A program made the position numbers and the translations under genes. A model generated the notes under the pieces. That model was not told the origin of the DNA. It worked only from the letters and a program-made list of their open reading frames with translations, and made no database searches. Shown here piece after piece: positions 54,055 to 64,000 of a stretch of 64,000 bases of DNA (its first letter is position 1; every line of letters starts with the position of its first letter). Source of the stretch: Rhipidocladum racemiflorum (lineage: Eukaryota; Streptophyta; Magnoliopsida; Poales; Poaceae); NCBI GenBank assembly GCA_036346355.1, contig JAYEVF010000027.1, positions 1,364,001-1,428,000 of the forward strand, read 5' to 3'.

Positions 54055-57000
54055 TCATCGGAGAACTGAGCCTCTGCTCAAGGCCTTCTTGTAGTACAGC
54101 GAATGACATGGCTTGAAGAAGTATGGGACATGGCCGGCATCCTCCCCATCCCAGTCCAGCTTATCCCACCAGTCCTTCTCGCAGTCCACAACAGGGAGGC
54201 TGTCTCGATGGCGCTGACCGACGGCTGGGAGGCGCCTGAGGCTCCAGCATCCCCTGACCCTAACAGTTTCGAGCATGGGTGCAGACATCTTGGCTTCACA
54301 TATCTGCTGCAGACTAGGGAGATCATGCAGGTAGATATGCTTCAGCTTTGGGAATTCTAGGACACCTTTTCGACGATCGGTAGCTATTTTGTTTAGAAAC
54401 TCTGCCTCCACAGGGAAGACATGCCTGAGATCACCACAGTAGACGATGTGGATGGTCTCTAAGTTAGGAAGATACGAGTCCCGGTTTTTCCACCACAGCG
54501 GGAGGACAAATAGGAGCCTGGGGCAGGAGTGTAGGTGTATGCTCCGCAGCTTCGCAAAGGTTCTATTGTCCGTAAAAGGGTCCGTCCTTACTTTGCTCCA
54601 AATGCAGTGGGCCATCGAGAGGTCAGCCGCCCACAAGGTCTCTAGTTCTAAAAAGTAGTAGTAACCTCTCAACATGGAACCACTTGAGAAGACGGTGTGT
54701 AGCTCGGGGCATCCCTCGACACGACACCGCTTGAGACGAGGCCAATGAATTTCATTCTCGGACATTATGCGTTGGGGGATGACACTGGTGATGGAAGAAT
54801 TGTCGTGCACGTGCAACGACTCCACCTTGTTCATCACGAAGATGATAGCCTTGATTCCTTGTAAGCTCTCCACGTTAGTGTTGTTGATTCCCTCACCAAT
54901 CTCTAGGTGGCTGTCCAATGGTTGAAACTGCGGGGCACTGCTGTCGTCATGATTAGTAGTTATCTTGTCAACAGTGATATCCGTGTAGGCACTGCAAGAA
55001 GTCTTGGAAATTAACGACTTGTGTAGAGGCTGCCCAGTTACTCGTCCAGTGCTATAACGGCCCATCTTCTCCTTGTTGCACCTCCGTCCATCTTCTTTGC
55101 TAGCAGCAGATATGCCAAGTACAAGATTAAATCTATTAGCCTTCCAACAAAACTTCGTGTCACCACCTCTTAGCACCATGGACTGAACAAATCTCATGTC
55201 CATAGTAGCAACATATGCATGACAATATCCTTGTCGCAGCTTACGGACGAGAGAACCAGGTGATAATTTTCTAACCTCTTCTCTTCGAGTGTCAATGCAT
55301 AGCATCCTCAGTTGTTGCATTCCCTCTTTTGGCCACAGTATTGATCGGAGCTGCTCACATCCCAACATAATGACTCGTTGGAGACCTTGGACATGGACCA
55401 CATCATTTTTCAGGTCAAGTGTTTTGATTCTTTGTACTGAGAGGTCAAGCTGCTCAAGGTTTGGCAATGGCCCACGTAATGAGAAGTCCAAAGAATCTTA
55501 CACAACCACCAAGGAGATACGAGATATTTTAGCTTCCTCTCCTACCCCTGCATCTAAGCTAAATGATTCAAGTGATGGAGGGAGTCCCTGGGCCAACATG
55601 TTCCAAACCAACACAACCATCTAGAACCGAGTCTTGAGTCCAATTGCCCCCGACAGTGCTCGGCAAAACTTGCATGGTGCTATTCCTAGATAGGTCGAGG
55701 AGCTCCAAATTCCCCATATCTTTGAATTCATCATGTTGGCCTGTCTCCCAATAGCTTCTAGTCTCAGTTATGCGAAGCTCAAGGCGAGATCTCGCAATCG
55801 TCGCTAAGCAATATTATTGCCCCAATCAGGTCGCATATGTCCAGACCCACAGTGCTCAAAATTCCAATTCTAGTCTAATCAAGCCGCCTCCACTTCTTGT
55901 TGCTGTTTTGCTTGTTCTTGTCGTTGATCCTTGCAGCTATCTAATCCGAGGAATCTTAGGCTCCGGCAACAATTGAAAGGCGGTGAAGAAAAGTTAAAGG
56001 TGCACCGGCAGAGTTTTATTACACGCAGTTTCTCTGCGTGTTGAAACATGTTATTGGGTAACGGTGATACTGGATGATCGGATTCACTTTTGATTGCCAA
56101 GAAAAATGATGAAGTTTCTGGATGTACGGTTGGTATACTTATCTGCCCCCTTTCTTGACTATTGGAGTATGTGATTTCTGAAACCCAACGTTTTGGAGGA
56201 GTCCGAAGTTCACCACCAAAAGCGGGCAATTGATTAGATGAATAGTCCTCTAGTATAATCTCTTTATGCAGAGCAGCAGCAATCTCCCACGCTTCGTCTT
56301 CATCTTCATGTTGTATAATTCCATCACAAACCCAATAACTAGAAGCATGGGTAGCCCAGTTGTAGCCCATGATGTCGCCCCGCTCATAATTCAACGACAA
56401 GAGATACAAGCAACACTGTTTAGCTATTTCTGTGGTAATGCCAGGCCTATGTGTGTATCGAGCAATTTCTCTAGCCTCTGCTAGCAGTAAAGCATCAACA
56501 TCCCAAGGATAAAAACCCACATAAAGGTGAAGATGTGAATCATCCACTCTTTTTTGTATTTCTGGGTTGAGCCGAAGCCTTCCTCTAAAGGTCCACAGCA
56601 ATTTACTACCCAACCATTCAGGTAGAAGAACGCCAAAACCGTTCAAGTCAATTGTGCGGTTGCTCCCATTATGAAATACCAATAAAAATCTGTTGTCTTG
56701 TAGTGCTCGATGGATCTCCCTGGTGACATCCACTATCTCAGCTCTGGAGCCTTCATCCACCCCGCTGAAATCAACCTCCTCGTCTTGCCTATCGAAAACA
56801 TCCATAACCCGCCGAGGAAGCTTCAGTTCCTCCGCGATTGCCCTCTGGAGTGCTCTTCGGCTTTTCCACCTGGAGCAATCGACGTGGATGATCCTGTCGA
56901 ATTTCTTCCTCAGAGACGGCGGAGGGTCCTCGGCTATGCCTCTAAGCACCGCAGAAGCAGCCAGTCCATACCATCCGTCAAAGTAGATGGCCTTGTGTGA

Positions 57001-57078
57001 TCCACTGCTCGTATCATCTAGATAATGGATTATCTCTCGTACCGCTTGCTCGACGTTGTTCGGATAAATGTACTGCAT
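54055..57078 (-). pseudogene. NB-ARC-LRR (NLR) gene, monocot type with degenerate P-loop, broken in the middle
   Basis: NLRs are cytosolic immune receptors. ATG at 57,078 opens MQYIYPNNVEQAVREIIHYL, without an N-terminal coiled coil. The P-loop place reads FDGWYGLAASAVLRGIAE, lacking the GKT that binds ATP. The kinase-2 place reads FLLVFHNGSN instead of LLVLDDVW. The frame runs to a stop at 55,879, then pieces in shifting frames (LLDLSRNSTMQVLP, DGCVGLEHVG), a TAA at about 55,497-55,499 in place of Glu, and a clean 478-codon LRR frame from 55,491 to 54,055 with VRGCWSLRRLPAV and a KKALSRGSVLR end. The usual length would be about 1,000 codons in one frame. At least three breaks make it a pseudogene, unless the consensus is wrong. 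Confidence 0.88.
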
Positions 57079-57279
57079 GAATTGATGGCAGTTAGTCGAG
57101 ATTACTTCACGTGTGTAGAAGTTTTTATTAAAAAAAAAGTGCAGGATGGAACACCAGATTGGGCATTTATGCCCGCTCGCGAGTACTCTAGTTAGCTTGC
57201 ATACACAAGCTCACCAACTACACGATGTTCACAATTTCGAAATCAAAATGTATAGTCCCGCAGTCCATGATCGATGTTT

Positions 57280-58580
57280 GGCTGTGTTCGCTATATATAG
57301 CCAGATCTAGAATTTTTTAACTGTGTGATTACTTATATACACTTATGGCTCGGTGGAGAGGCTTATTTTAAAATCTTCAACCTCTTTTTCTTATCGAGAT
57401 CCAATATAATGCGTCTTTGTCATCCTTTGTATATATTGTGAGACGATCGAACATCGTAAGTTAGTAGCACCACGGTGGATTTATCCGTTTGGTGATGACG
57501 CGCTAGACGAGATACCATTATTTGCAATTCTTGAAATGCATGTATACCAAAATTGTATACCAAGTTTCAGAACTTACATTTTAAATAAGGGTAGGGAGCA
57601 CATATAGGACAAGAGCAAAAAAAACCCCACTTGCTAGAATACTACTCTGCTTCGTCAAAATGCCATGCATATGTATGTAGGTAGAAAAATACCTCCAGAT
57701 GCTAAATTTCGTTTCAAAAATTTTTCTGGCACCCACTGAAATCACCGACAAGAATACTACTACTCTGCTCCACGAAAATGACTTTCTCAATGAAGGCCCA
57801 GCAAATACAAGAAGATCCACAAATCTAACCCATCCGACTGTTAGGGATTTCCACAAATCTAGCCCATCTGCACCCTCGTGGCATGGTTTCGACTTCGCTT
57901 TAAAAACATTTTCGGCACCCCACCGGAATCACTGACAAGCTAGGCTGCTGCTACTACTACTCTACTCCATAAAAATTCCATGCGTATGTACATACGTATA
58001 AAAATACCTCTTCAGGCATGGTGACTTTCTCGATGAAGGTCCAGAAAACATAAGAAGATACACAATACTAATTAAACTTACGACTGTATATATCAAGATC
58101 TACAACTTTTAACTATGTAATTAACTATATACGCTTTTATGACTTGGTGGAGAGGTTTTATATAAAATCTTCAACGTATCATTTTTTCAGGACTCAATAC
58201 ACAATGCGTCTTCCACATGCTACATATGTACTGTGAATTTATCCGTTTGGTGAGTGAGGTGCGCTAGACGAGATATCACTCTTTGCAATTCTTCAAAGGC
58301 ATGACGCCCTCTTGCATTATATTGTATACCAAGATTGAGAACTTACATTTTAAAGAAGAGTACATATACAACAACAAGAAAAAAAAAAACTACTAACAAG
58401 AATACTACTCTACTTAGTAAAAATGCCATGTTAGTAGAAAAATACCAGTTTTGGCATGGTGACTTTCTCAATGAAGGCCCAGCAAACACAAGAAGATCCA
58501 CAAAACTAACACATCCGATCGCTGATTTCCACAAATCTAACCCATCTCAAGATTCTGCATATGGATCTCCAAGATTTGCT
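57280..58580. repeat. Tandem duplication, period about 800 bp, upstream of the NLR pseudogene
   Basis: 57,288-58,080 and 58,093-58,580 share a series of blocks in order: 'gccagatctagaa..tttaact', 'ggtggagaggct', 'aaaatcttcaac', 'ggatttatccgtttggtga', 'gcgctagacgagata', 'attgtataccaa', 'agaacttacattttaaa', 'aatactactctgctt' and 'gactttctcaatgaaggcc'. The last part (57,700-57,890, 57,940-58,050, 58,400-58,520) is present three times. The DNA is non-coding. Confidence 0.8.
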
Positions 58581-58585
58581 AGCAC

Positions 58586-58966
58586 CTACAAGAGCGTATC
58601 ACCATGTTTGTGCATCAACATTGTTAGTCCATATGCTTCTTGTATTGAAAACCAACCAAGAACAATTAACATGGTCGAGTACCTTAATTGGCAGCTACAC
58701 GTCCTAAGTTGGTGCTGTTTCCTCACAGAAGAAAAGATGTTTATGTCAAGTGAAGGAGGATGACAGAAATTGGAGAGAGCAGCCGTCAATAATGCCAAGC
58801 TAGTTGCAATGAGCTCCTCCAAATGGCTTGTGTTTTGGCTTTGGGTGCCTTTACTAAAGCAAGAATGGTTCTTTGCTTGGGGTTGGAGGTAAACATTAAA
58901 GAACAAAGGTTGAATTGCTGTCCTGCTAAAGAGACCTGATAGCTCCAGAGAGAATCCATCCAGCAC
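58586..58966 (-). other. Unidentified open frame
   Basis: A 126-codon open frame (MLDGFSLELSGLFSRTAIQP..) shows no recognised family, signal or splice context. It may be chance. Confidence 0.15.
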
Positions 58967-59139
58967 CGACGCTCTAGCTAGCTAAAAGAAAATCGCCAAG
59001 TAGTTCTACAGATGACATTGTAATCCAAACCTGTGATACAGAGTTAATGATGCTACTTCAAAAATGATTATCTCTTACCACAACAATATATTTTATGATA
59101 GTACCTCAGATTTGATATGATTCAAGAATGATTATCTCT

Positions 59140-59600
59140 TACTGTGGTGGACCAAACGGACCCATCTTCCTTTAACCCACGATGCGAGGCTTACACTACT
59201 CTGCGGTCCATATAGATGCATCTGCGATAGTCAATCCTTCCCATTGACGAAGCTATGAGCACAAACCCTGGGAGTCCGTCCCTCGGAAAAAGGTAAAATA
59301 AAAGAATAAAGATCACTCCCCCCCCCCGCGACGAGGGGGAGCTCCCCTCCGTAGCGAGGGAGGAAAACGGAGGGGCTCCCCGCGGCTCCTTTTCCTATCA
59401 ATACAATACAAGATTTGATCTGGGTCCGACACTCCCAACAACCCCTCCTGGGCACACGAGGACGTGTCGGGCTAACCTGGGACCCTAACATAAGTGAAAT
59501 TCCCGAAGAACCCTTATAAAAGGTGTATGAATAAAGGAAAAAAAAACCTAGAATACGAGTAAAATGACTCAATGAAGAGTCAATCTAGCCCTTGGCAAGA
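59140..59600. repeat. GC-rich inverted repeats, probable retroelement piece
   Basis: The plus strand holds 'gacgagggggagctcccctccg', then 'gagggaggaaaacggaggggctcccc', capable of stem formation, next to ten C in a row. A TGTTGGGAGTGTCGGACCC on the minus strand near 59,445 looks like a copia LTR start. Ends were not resolved. Confidence 0.35.
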
Positions 59601-59779
59601 GACAGGAAGGAAAAAGAGGGCCGACCAATACGTGCATGTTCCTGGGTCTGCTCTATAAAGAGGAGAAGAAAGAAGAGAAGGGAGGAGGGTCCCCAAAAAA
59701 GAAGAAAGAAAAAACTCCACACAAGAAAGCAGGGTGAAGAACAACCCGGTGGTTCTTGGCAACCACACTTACCACAACA

Positions 59780-60125
59780 ATTTCGAATTAAAAAAAAAAG
59801 TCGGTTAGTATCAAAGACAAAAAAAAAGTCGGTGGTAACCGGCCCATAGTATTACCGCCCAGACCGGTAAAAATATATCGGTTTGAGAAGTTTTCAGTTT
59901 ACAATTCGAATTACAAATTTGAAATGCTAGCAAAAAAAATGTTACTATGTTTGTTTGCAAGTTGATGAAAGCATTAGAGATAAAGCAATGAAATTAAATT
60001 GCATTAAATAAAAACACTAAAGCTTTCTTATTAATAAATTTCTTATCAACACGAAAAAATGTGTCAAAACTTGTCTCTATCCCTCAGAACTAGCTAGTAC
60101 ATCACAATTATGGTTGATAACCTAC
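59780..60125. repeat. hAT-like ACCGGT-rich repeat, left piece
   Basis: 'gtaaccggcc', 'taccgcccagaccggtaaa' and 'tatcggtttg' recall the motif-rich ends of grass hAT elements. Similar text at 62,560-62,850 ('gaccggttc', 'ggtaaccggtacc', 'taataataccgtgc') may be its other end, with the copia element between. Confidence 0.4.
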
Positions 60126-60269
60126 TGATTACCAACCAAACTCATAGAGATAGAGTCCTAGTTTATCTCAGATCCTGCTAGAGATAGAGTCCTCGTTATC
60201 TTCTTCCTCATGTACATGTATATATACTGTCCATTGGCCTCATAATGAATACAAGTGCTATTCATAACA

Positions 60270-60281
60270 TGGTATCGAGCC
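60270..60281 (+). other. Primer binding site of truncated copia element
   Basis: TGGTATCGAGCC abuts the LTR end. As in A2, one A is missing from the usual TGGTATCAGAGCC. Confidence 0.8.
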
Positions 60282-60299
60282 AATCTAGGGTTAGGTTTT

Positions 60300-61470
60300 C
60301 TCTCGACGTTACACTTGCGTCATCTCTTCCACCGCTCTTCCCGTCATTTCTCTCGACATCGCACGCCATCGCTTTTTCCATTGGCTGGCTATTTTCTCGC
60401 ATGTCATCGGATCTGCGCTGGTCTGCTGGCGTCCGGCCGCCGGATCTGCGCCGCCGCTTGGTCTTCGGTGGCGCTCGGCCTGCTGCCTCGTTCGTCGGCA
60501 ATCCTAACGCCGGATCTGCGCTGCCGCCGCCGATCGCCGTATTTCTTCCACTCAGCTTGAGTCGGCCGACTTCTTCGTCGTTGCCATAGGAGCTGCCGTG
60601 GCCGAGCAACCAAGCTGCCGCCGGAGTCAAGGAGAGGGCGTGGGCGCGACGCTCGGTCGAGTCGGGGCGGCTTGCAGGACGCCGCCTGGCCGGACCGCCG
60701 CTTCGCTGCCGCCGTCAGCGGGTGCGTCGGACCGCGTCGCCACTTCTCGATCGTAGCGCCGCCTTCACCCGCCTCTTCCCATCGGGCTTGAAGACAGAGA
60801 TCGCTCTCCATTGGATTGGCTTCAAGCCGGTTTTTTTTTTTTTTGCTCGGTGCGGTTTGGCGCCCTCGCGCCCGAAATCGGAGGTCGTCTGCTCGAGGCT
60901 CGGCAAGACGCTAGAGACGCTTTGGGAATTGGAGGTTGCCTCGCTCATCCAACACGTGAAGAGACTTGGAGCTTTAACCAAGTCACGTTTGTGACTTGCT
61001 TCTTCCGATTTCTTCAATTCCGTGAAAGCTGTTTCAAGTCCGGCTACTAGGGTTCCCCAAGTCCGTGACTGTAAAAAAAATTGTATTTGTTTGTAGGCTC
61101 TTCTTTGGGGACTGTCTTTGTTCCTCAATGCCCGGTTATCTTCAATGGAGACTCGTCTTTATAACGCGGGTCTGCTGATGTCTCCCTCAGTCTTGGCGGC
61201 GTCTCGTTCTACTCCGGCGGTGGCGCCTACTCCAGTTTTGGCTATCGGGGCGGAGGTCTTCACCGCACCTCCATCGCGACAAAATGGCCATGTGGAGCAG
61301 CTTCACACGGAAGAAGAAGAATCTTGCTCGTCGAAGTGGCTGTCCTCCTAAGAGCAATGGAGGTTCAGCGTTTTCTCTCAACGAACTCCACAAATGACTT
61401 CGCTGGTTTTGACTCCACTCAGAGATCCTTATGCTACAGGTCGCATAGCTGCCTCTACACGCATGTGTTT
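60300..61470 (+). other. Copia 5' internal region without recognisable gag
   Basis: GC-rich Arg/Pro/Ala-coding text on both strands (60,245-60,811) and a 15-T run at 60,830. A frame at 61,118-61,351 is not recognisable as gag. The gag gene appears deleted or diverged beyond recognition. Overlapping open frames here reflect composition. Confidence 0.4.
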
Positions 61471-61478
61471 GGCTAGTT

Positions 61479-62547
61479 TTGCTACTCGCCTTCCAAAGGA
61501 GAGACCACCTTCCTCATCGTATCACACCATGGATTCTTGATTCTAGAGCTTCTTTTCATATGACATCGTATCCCACGAGTCTACATTCCATTAGTCCTCT
61601 TGTTGCTCCTACCACCGTGTGCATCGCAGATGGTACTTCTCTTCAAGCTGCAGACGAGGCAATCTTTTGTCGCCTTCTTTTCATGTTCCTCGTTGTTTCT
61701 TATTTTCCCAAACCGACCATGCAGCTCATATCCGCCGCCAACTTATCGATCATGGTCGTCGGGTTATTCTTGATTCTCGACTCTTGTTATGCTCAGATCG
61801 CCAGACGGGGCTATAGTTGGGATCGCCTCGCCGCCATGATTCTCAGCGTCTTTGAGAGCTTGACTGGCTTCATCTACCTTCCGCCGCTCTGCCGCCTTTT
61901 TTGTTTCCTCTACCGCTCAAAGATTCTGCTGCTTCTTCTACTGACTTTTGCTCGCTGGCATCACCGCTTGGGGCCATCTTTGTGGTTCGCGTCTTTCTTC
62001 TTTAGTTCGTCGTGGGCTTTTAGGCTCAGGTCCTGGTGATGGCTCTTTACATTGTATGGGTTGTAAGCTTGGCAACAGCTACAACTCCCCTACCATTCCA
62101 ATGATTCTATATCACAGTCCTTTTGATCTTGTTCATTCGATGTTTGGGGTCCGGCTCCTTTTGTTTCCAAAGGGGTCATCGATATTATATTCTTTTATAG
62201 ATGATTTCTCTTGCCACATTTGGATATATTTTATGTCCTCTCGTAGTGAGGTTTTATCCATCTATAAGACTTTTGCCACCATGATTCGTGACTCACTTGA
62301 TTTTCCCATTCGTGTTCTTCGTGCTGATTCGGCAGGAGAGTATTTGTCAGGAGCTCTTCGAGCTTTTCTTGCTACACAGGACACTCTTTCTCAGTTTTCT
62401 TGTCCTGGTGCTCATGCTCAGAATGGTGTGGCTGAGCGCAAGCATCGTCATCTTCTTGAGACAGCTCGCGCTCTTATGCTTGCTTTCGCTGTTCCACCTC
62501 ACTTCTGGGCTGAGGCCGACATCCAAATTTCCGATATAACATTTTAA
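61479..62547 (+). pseudogene. pol: Copia protease, pre-integrase and integrase core
   Basis: The protease motif reads WILDSRASFHMTSYPTSLHS, where Gly of D-S-G-A is replaced by Arg. Beyond it are VCIADGTSLQAADEA and, in another frame, RQLIDHGRRVILDSRL. The pre-integrase segment gives HHRLG and HLCGSRLSSLVRRGLLGSGP. The integrase core reads YSFIDDFSCHIWIYFMSSRS, RVLRADSAGEYLSGALRAFL and CPGAHAQNGVAERKHRHLLE, with the later Asp and the Glu visible, and stops at HFWAEAD. Several frameshifts are present. Homology ends at 62,523 and the last codons are foreign. Confidence 0.85.
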
Positions 62548-62850
62548 TATTTGTTTGATGAAATTTGACCGGTTCAAAATTGGTAACCGGTACCAGGGAG
62601 GGTCTGATATTTTTGCTATATCTGGTTCTTGAATCCTTGGTTGACATGCGTGACCCAATTAAAATTATAACCTTTTTGTTGGAAAAATACATGTGATAAA
62701 ATGCACCGAATTTTAAGATGCAAGTACCATAATTTGCACAAAGTAAATAGTACAATTGGAATTCACCCAAAATACCGTCAATTGGTTGGAACCTGTGAAA
62801 ACCGTAAATCGGACTAAATTGGTAATAATACCGTGCAAAGCCCAGCCAAA
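62524..62850. repeat. hAT-like ACCGGT-rich repeat, right piece
   Basis: It begins exactly where the copia integrase stops and holds 'gaccggttcaaaattggtaaccggtacc' motifs (read in parts) and 'aataccg'. It may be the flank or partner of 59,780-60,125. Confidence 0.4.
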
Positions 62851-63174
62851 TTCTTTATATACTCCATGTGGCCTGCTTACTTGAACTCGGGCCATTCCCA
62901 CTAAGTATGGGCTCACGCACTACGCTATGCGTGGGGCATATGAAACATGAAAGAAAATGTAGAAAAATATTTAACATTAATAATGATTCACTTATTAGAT
63001 ACAACACACATCATTTACATAGCAAATTAACATATAAGTTGCGTGCAATTGTAGGGAGAGGCCGAGGAGATGGGACATCCTATATCATCATTTTGTGGAA
63101 TCCATCCCTGCATCTTCCTGAATTAGCTCAATCCTCAACACAAATACCACAGTACAAATGATTGTTTGGTCCTA
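62851..63174. other. No feature recognised
   Basis: Short intergenic stretch with no coding or repeat landmarks. Confidence 0.4.
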
Positions 63175-64000
63175 TGTAACATCTTCAAATTTATAAAAGT
63201 TTAAAATCAAATATTAAGAATGTGAAATCATTGTTGTGCTACATTTTATGATTTTGTGTGCATTTGTTGAATTGATTATTGGTTGAAATGATTAATGGAA
63301 TCAAATAAAAGAAGAAAAAGAGAAAATGGTAAAATAGTAAAAGTGAGAAATTACCTTAGTAACTTTGTCCTAACCTTGGAATGCCAGGACGTGGCTTTGG
63401 CTGGTCAAAAGACCATGTGTATGCATTTATTGATAAAGAAACCAAATTAAAATAATGAACTAGATAGCTCTCTAGACCCATGTCAGATTTTTAGAGAGAG
63501 ATGAGAAGTAATCTAGACCTTGCGATTTTTATCGTAAGACCTCAGACATATCACCTTTATCCACAAAAATTTTCAAAAATTAATAAGCCTGTTAGCCATT
63601 TATTTTTATTTATTTAACACAGATTCAAAATTCTGTAGAAAATAGTAAAAGAATTATAGAAAAATAAATGTTGTGAGTTTAGAGCTGAAATGTTTATGGT
63701 AGGACCTTAATATAGATACACACCTCCAGTAAAAATTTCAAATTTAGATATGTTTATTTAGTCCTTAAACCAATGCAGAAACCGAAATAGATTTATCATG
63801 CAGTTAGTGATGTCAGAATTATTAAGAATAATTGGTAGATTGTTTTAACCTCAAATTTTTACTGGAAGTATATAAATTACCCAGAAACTTGTCGAAAAAG
63901 TTTAGAAAAATCTGGAGTTGTATAGACCCGTGAATTAATTGGTGCAATGCGCTGTCAGGGGAAGGGAGTAGAAGTTGCCCGCTTGCTCCATTGACTTTCC
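63175..64000 (+). repeat. Start of another gypsy-type LTR ('F'), cut by window end
   Basis: TGTAACATCTTCAAATTTATAAAAG at 63,175 resembles the starts of LTRs A (TGTAACATCCCAAAATTTT) and B (TGTAACATCCTCATTTTC). The AT-rich U3-like text that follows contains 'aaattttcaaaaat' and 'ttataaaaaataaa'-type runs, as in family A after its leader. The end and internal region lie outside the window. Confidence 0.5.

Larger units (their letters stand above)
60130..62523 (+). mobile_element. Ty1-copia element, 3'-truncated
   Basis: A short 5' LTR ends TATTCATAACA at 60,269, directly followed by a primer site. Then come a GC-rich region with no clear gag, protease, pre-integrase and integrase core. The sequence stops abruptly within the integrase at 62,523, where AT-rich hAT-like DNA begins. 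RT, RNase H and 3' LTR are absent. The LTR start is uncertain (TGATTACCAACC near 60,129 or further left). Confidence 0.8.

Noticed and set aside
60245..61128. Large frames on both strands in the copia 5' region
   Set aside because: The region is GC-rich with frames on opposite strands of similar size. No gag motif, knuckle or conserved block is visible.
1..64000. tRNA, rRNA or organelle-derived DNA
   Set aside because: No cloverleaf with A/B boxes, rRNA core text or chloroplast/mitochondrial gene text was recognised by eye. The only tRNA-related signals are retroelement primer sites. A tRNAscan and organelle BLAST would settle it.

Overview
This window is nuclear DNA from a grass (Poaceae). 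The evidence is several long-LTR Ty3-gypsy chromoviruses of the Tekay/Del type, SIRE-like and other Ty1-copia LTRs, Helitron and hAT-type ends typical of grass genomes, and plant-only gene families (ATG8-interacting protein, DUF630/632, chloroplast rhodanese, CesA, NB-ARC-LRR). The species cannot be fixed from the sequence. Most of the window is transposon DNA. Every host gene I recognise is broken, partial or duplicated, and no intact protein-coding gene was found.

Layout. (1) 1-25,545 is a stack of nested LTR elements. A minus-strand copia element (23,766-25,545) is interrupted by a minus-strand gypsy LTR, 'C' (5,459-7,449 plus 23,698-23,765). C carries the 3' part of chromovirus A1 (1-5,458) at its left edge and a minus-strand solo LTR 'B' (7,455-8,548 plus 21,271-23,692, target duplication TGCAG). 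B is split by a complete chromovirus A2 (8,549-21,265, target duplication TCGTA). (2) 25,550-33,400 holds an NLR fragment with a hAT-type MITE, unidentified exon-like pieces, a minus-strand LTR remnant 'D', and a tandem duplication of an ATG8-interacting-protein (ATI) gene. One ATI copy is gutted and the other is frameshifted. (3) 33,425-36,946 looks like a Helitron carrying fragments of a CesA gene and another gene. (4) 37,060-41,600 has a DUF630/632 pseudogene split by a gag-only copia element (target duplication AAGGG), followed by a truncated STR14-like rhodanese gene. (5) 42,131-52,830 holds hAT elements, a third A-family LTR (solo A3, target duplication CTTTT) inside LTR 'E', and a SIRE-type solo LTR (target duplication GTTAC) with an array of hairpins. 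(6) 54,055-57,078 is a minus-strand NB-ARC-LRR pseudogene with an odd P-loop. (7) 57,280-64,000 has a local tandem duplication, a truncated copia element and the start of another LTR.

The most interesting signal is inside the gypsy LTRs. Families A and B, and less completely E and D, carry at equivalent positions two short open segments that join in phase across a presumed GC-AG intron and end in an acidic C-terminus. Between A-family copies these segments keep their length and change mostly at third codon positions, while the DNA around them is full of indels. This suggests an undescribed spliced ORF encoded within the LTRs. A caution for the whole window: copies differ unusually often by small indels and by swaps at CAG/CTG sites, so some broken frames may be consensus errors rather than real mutations.
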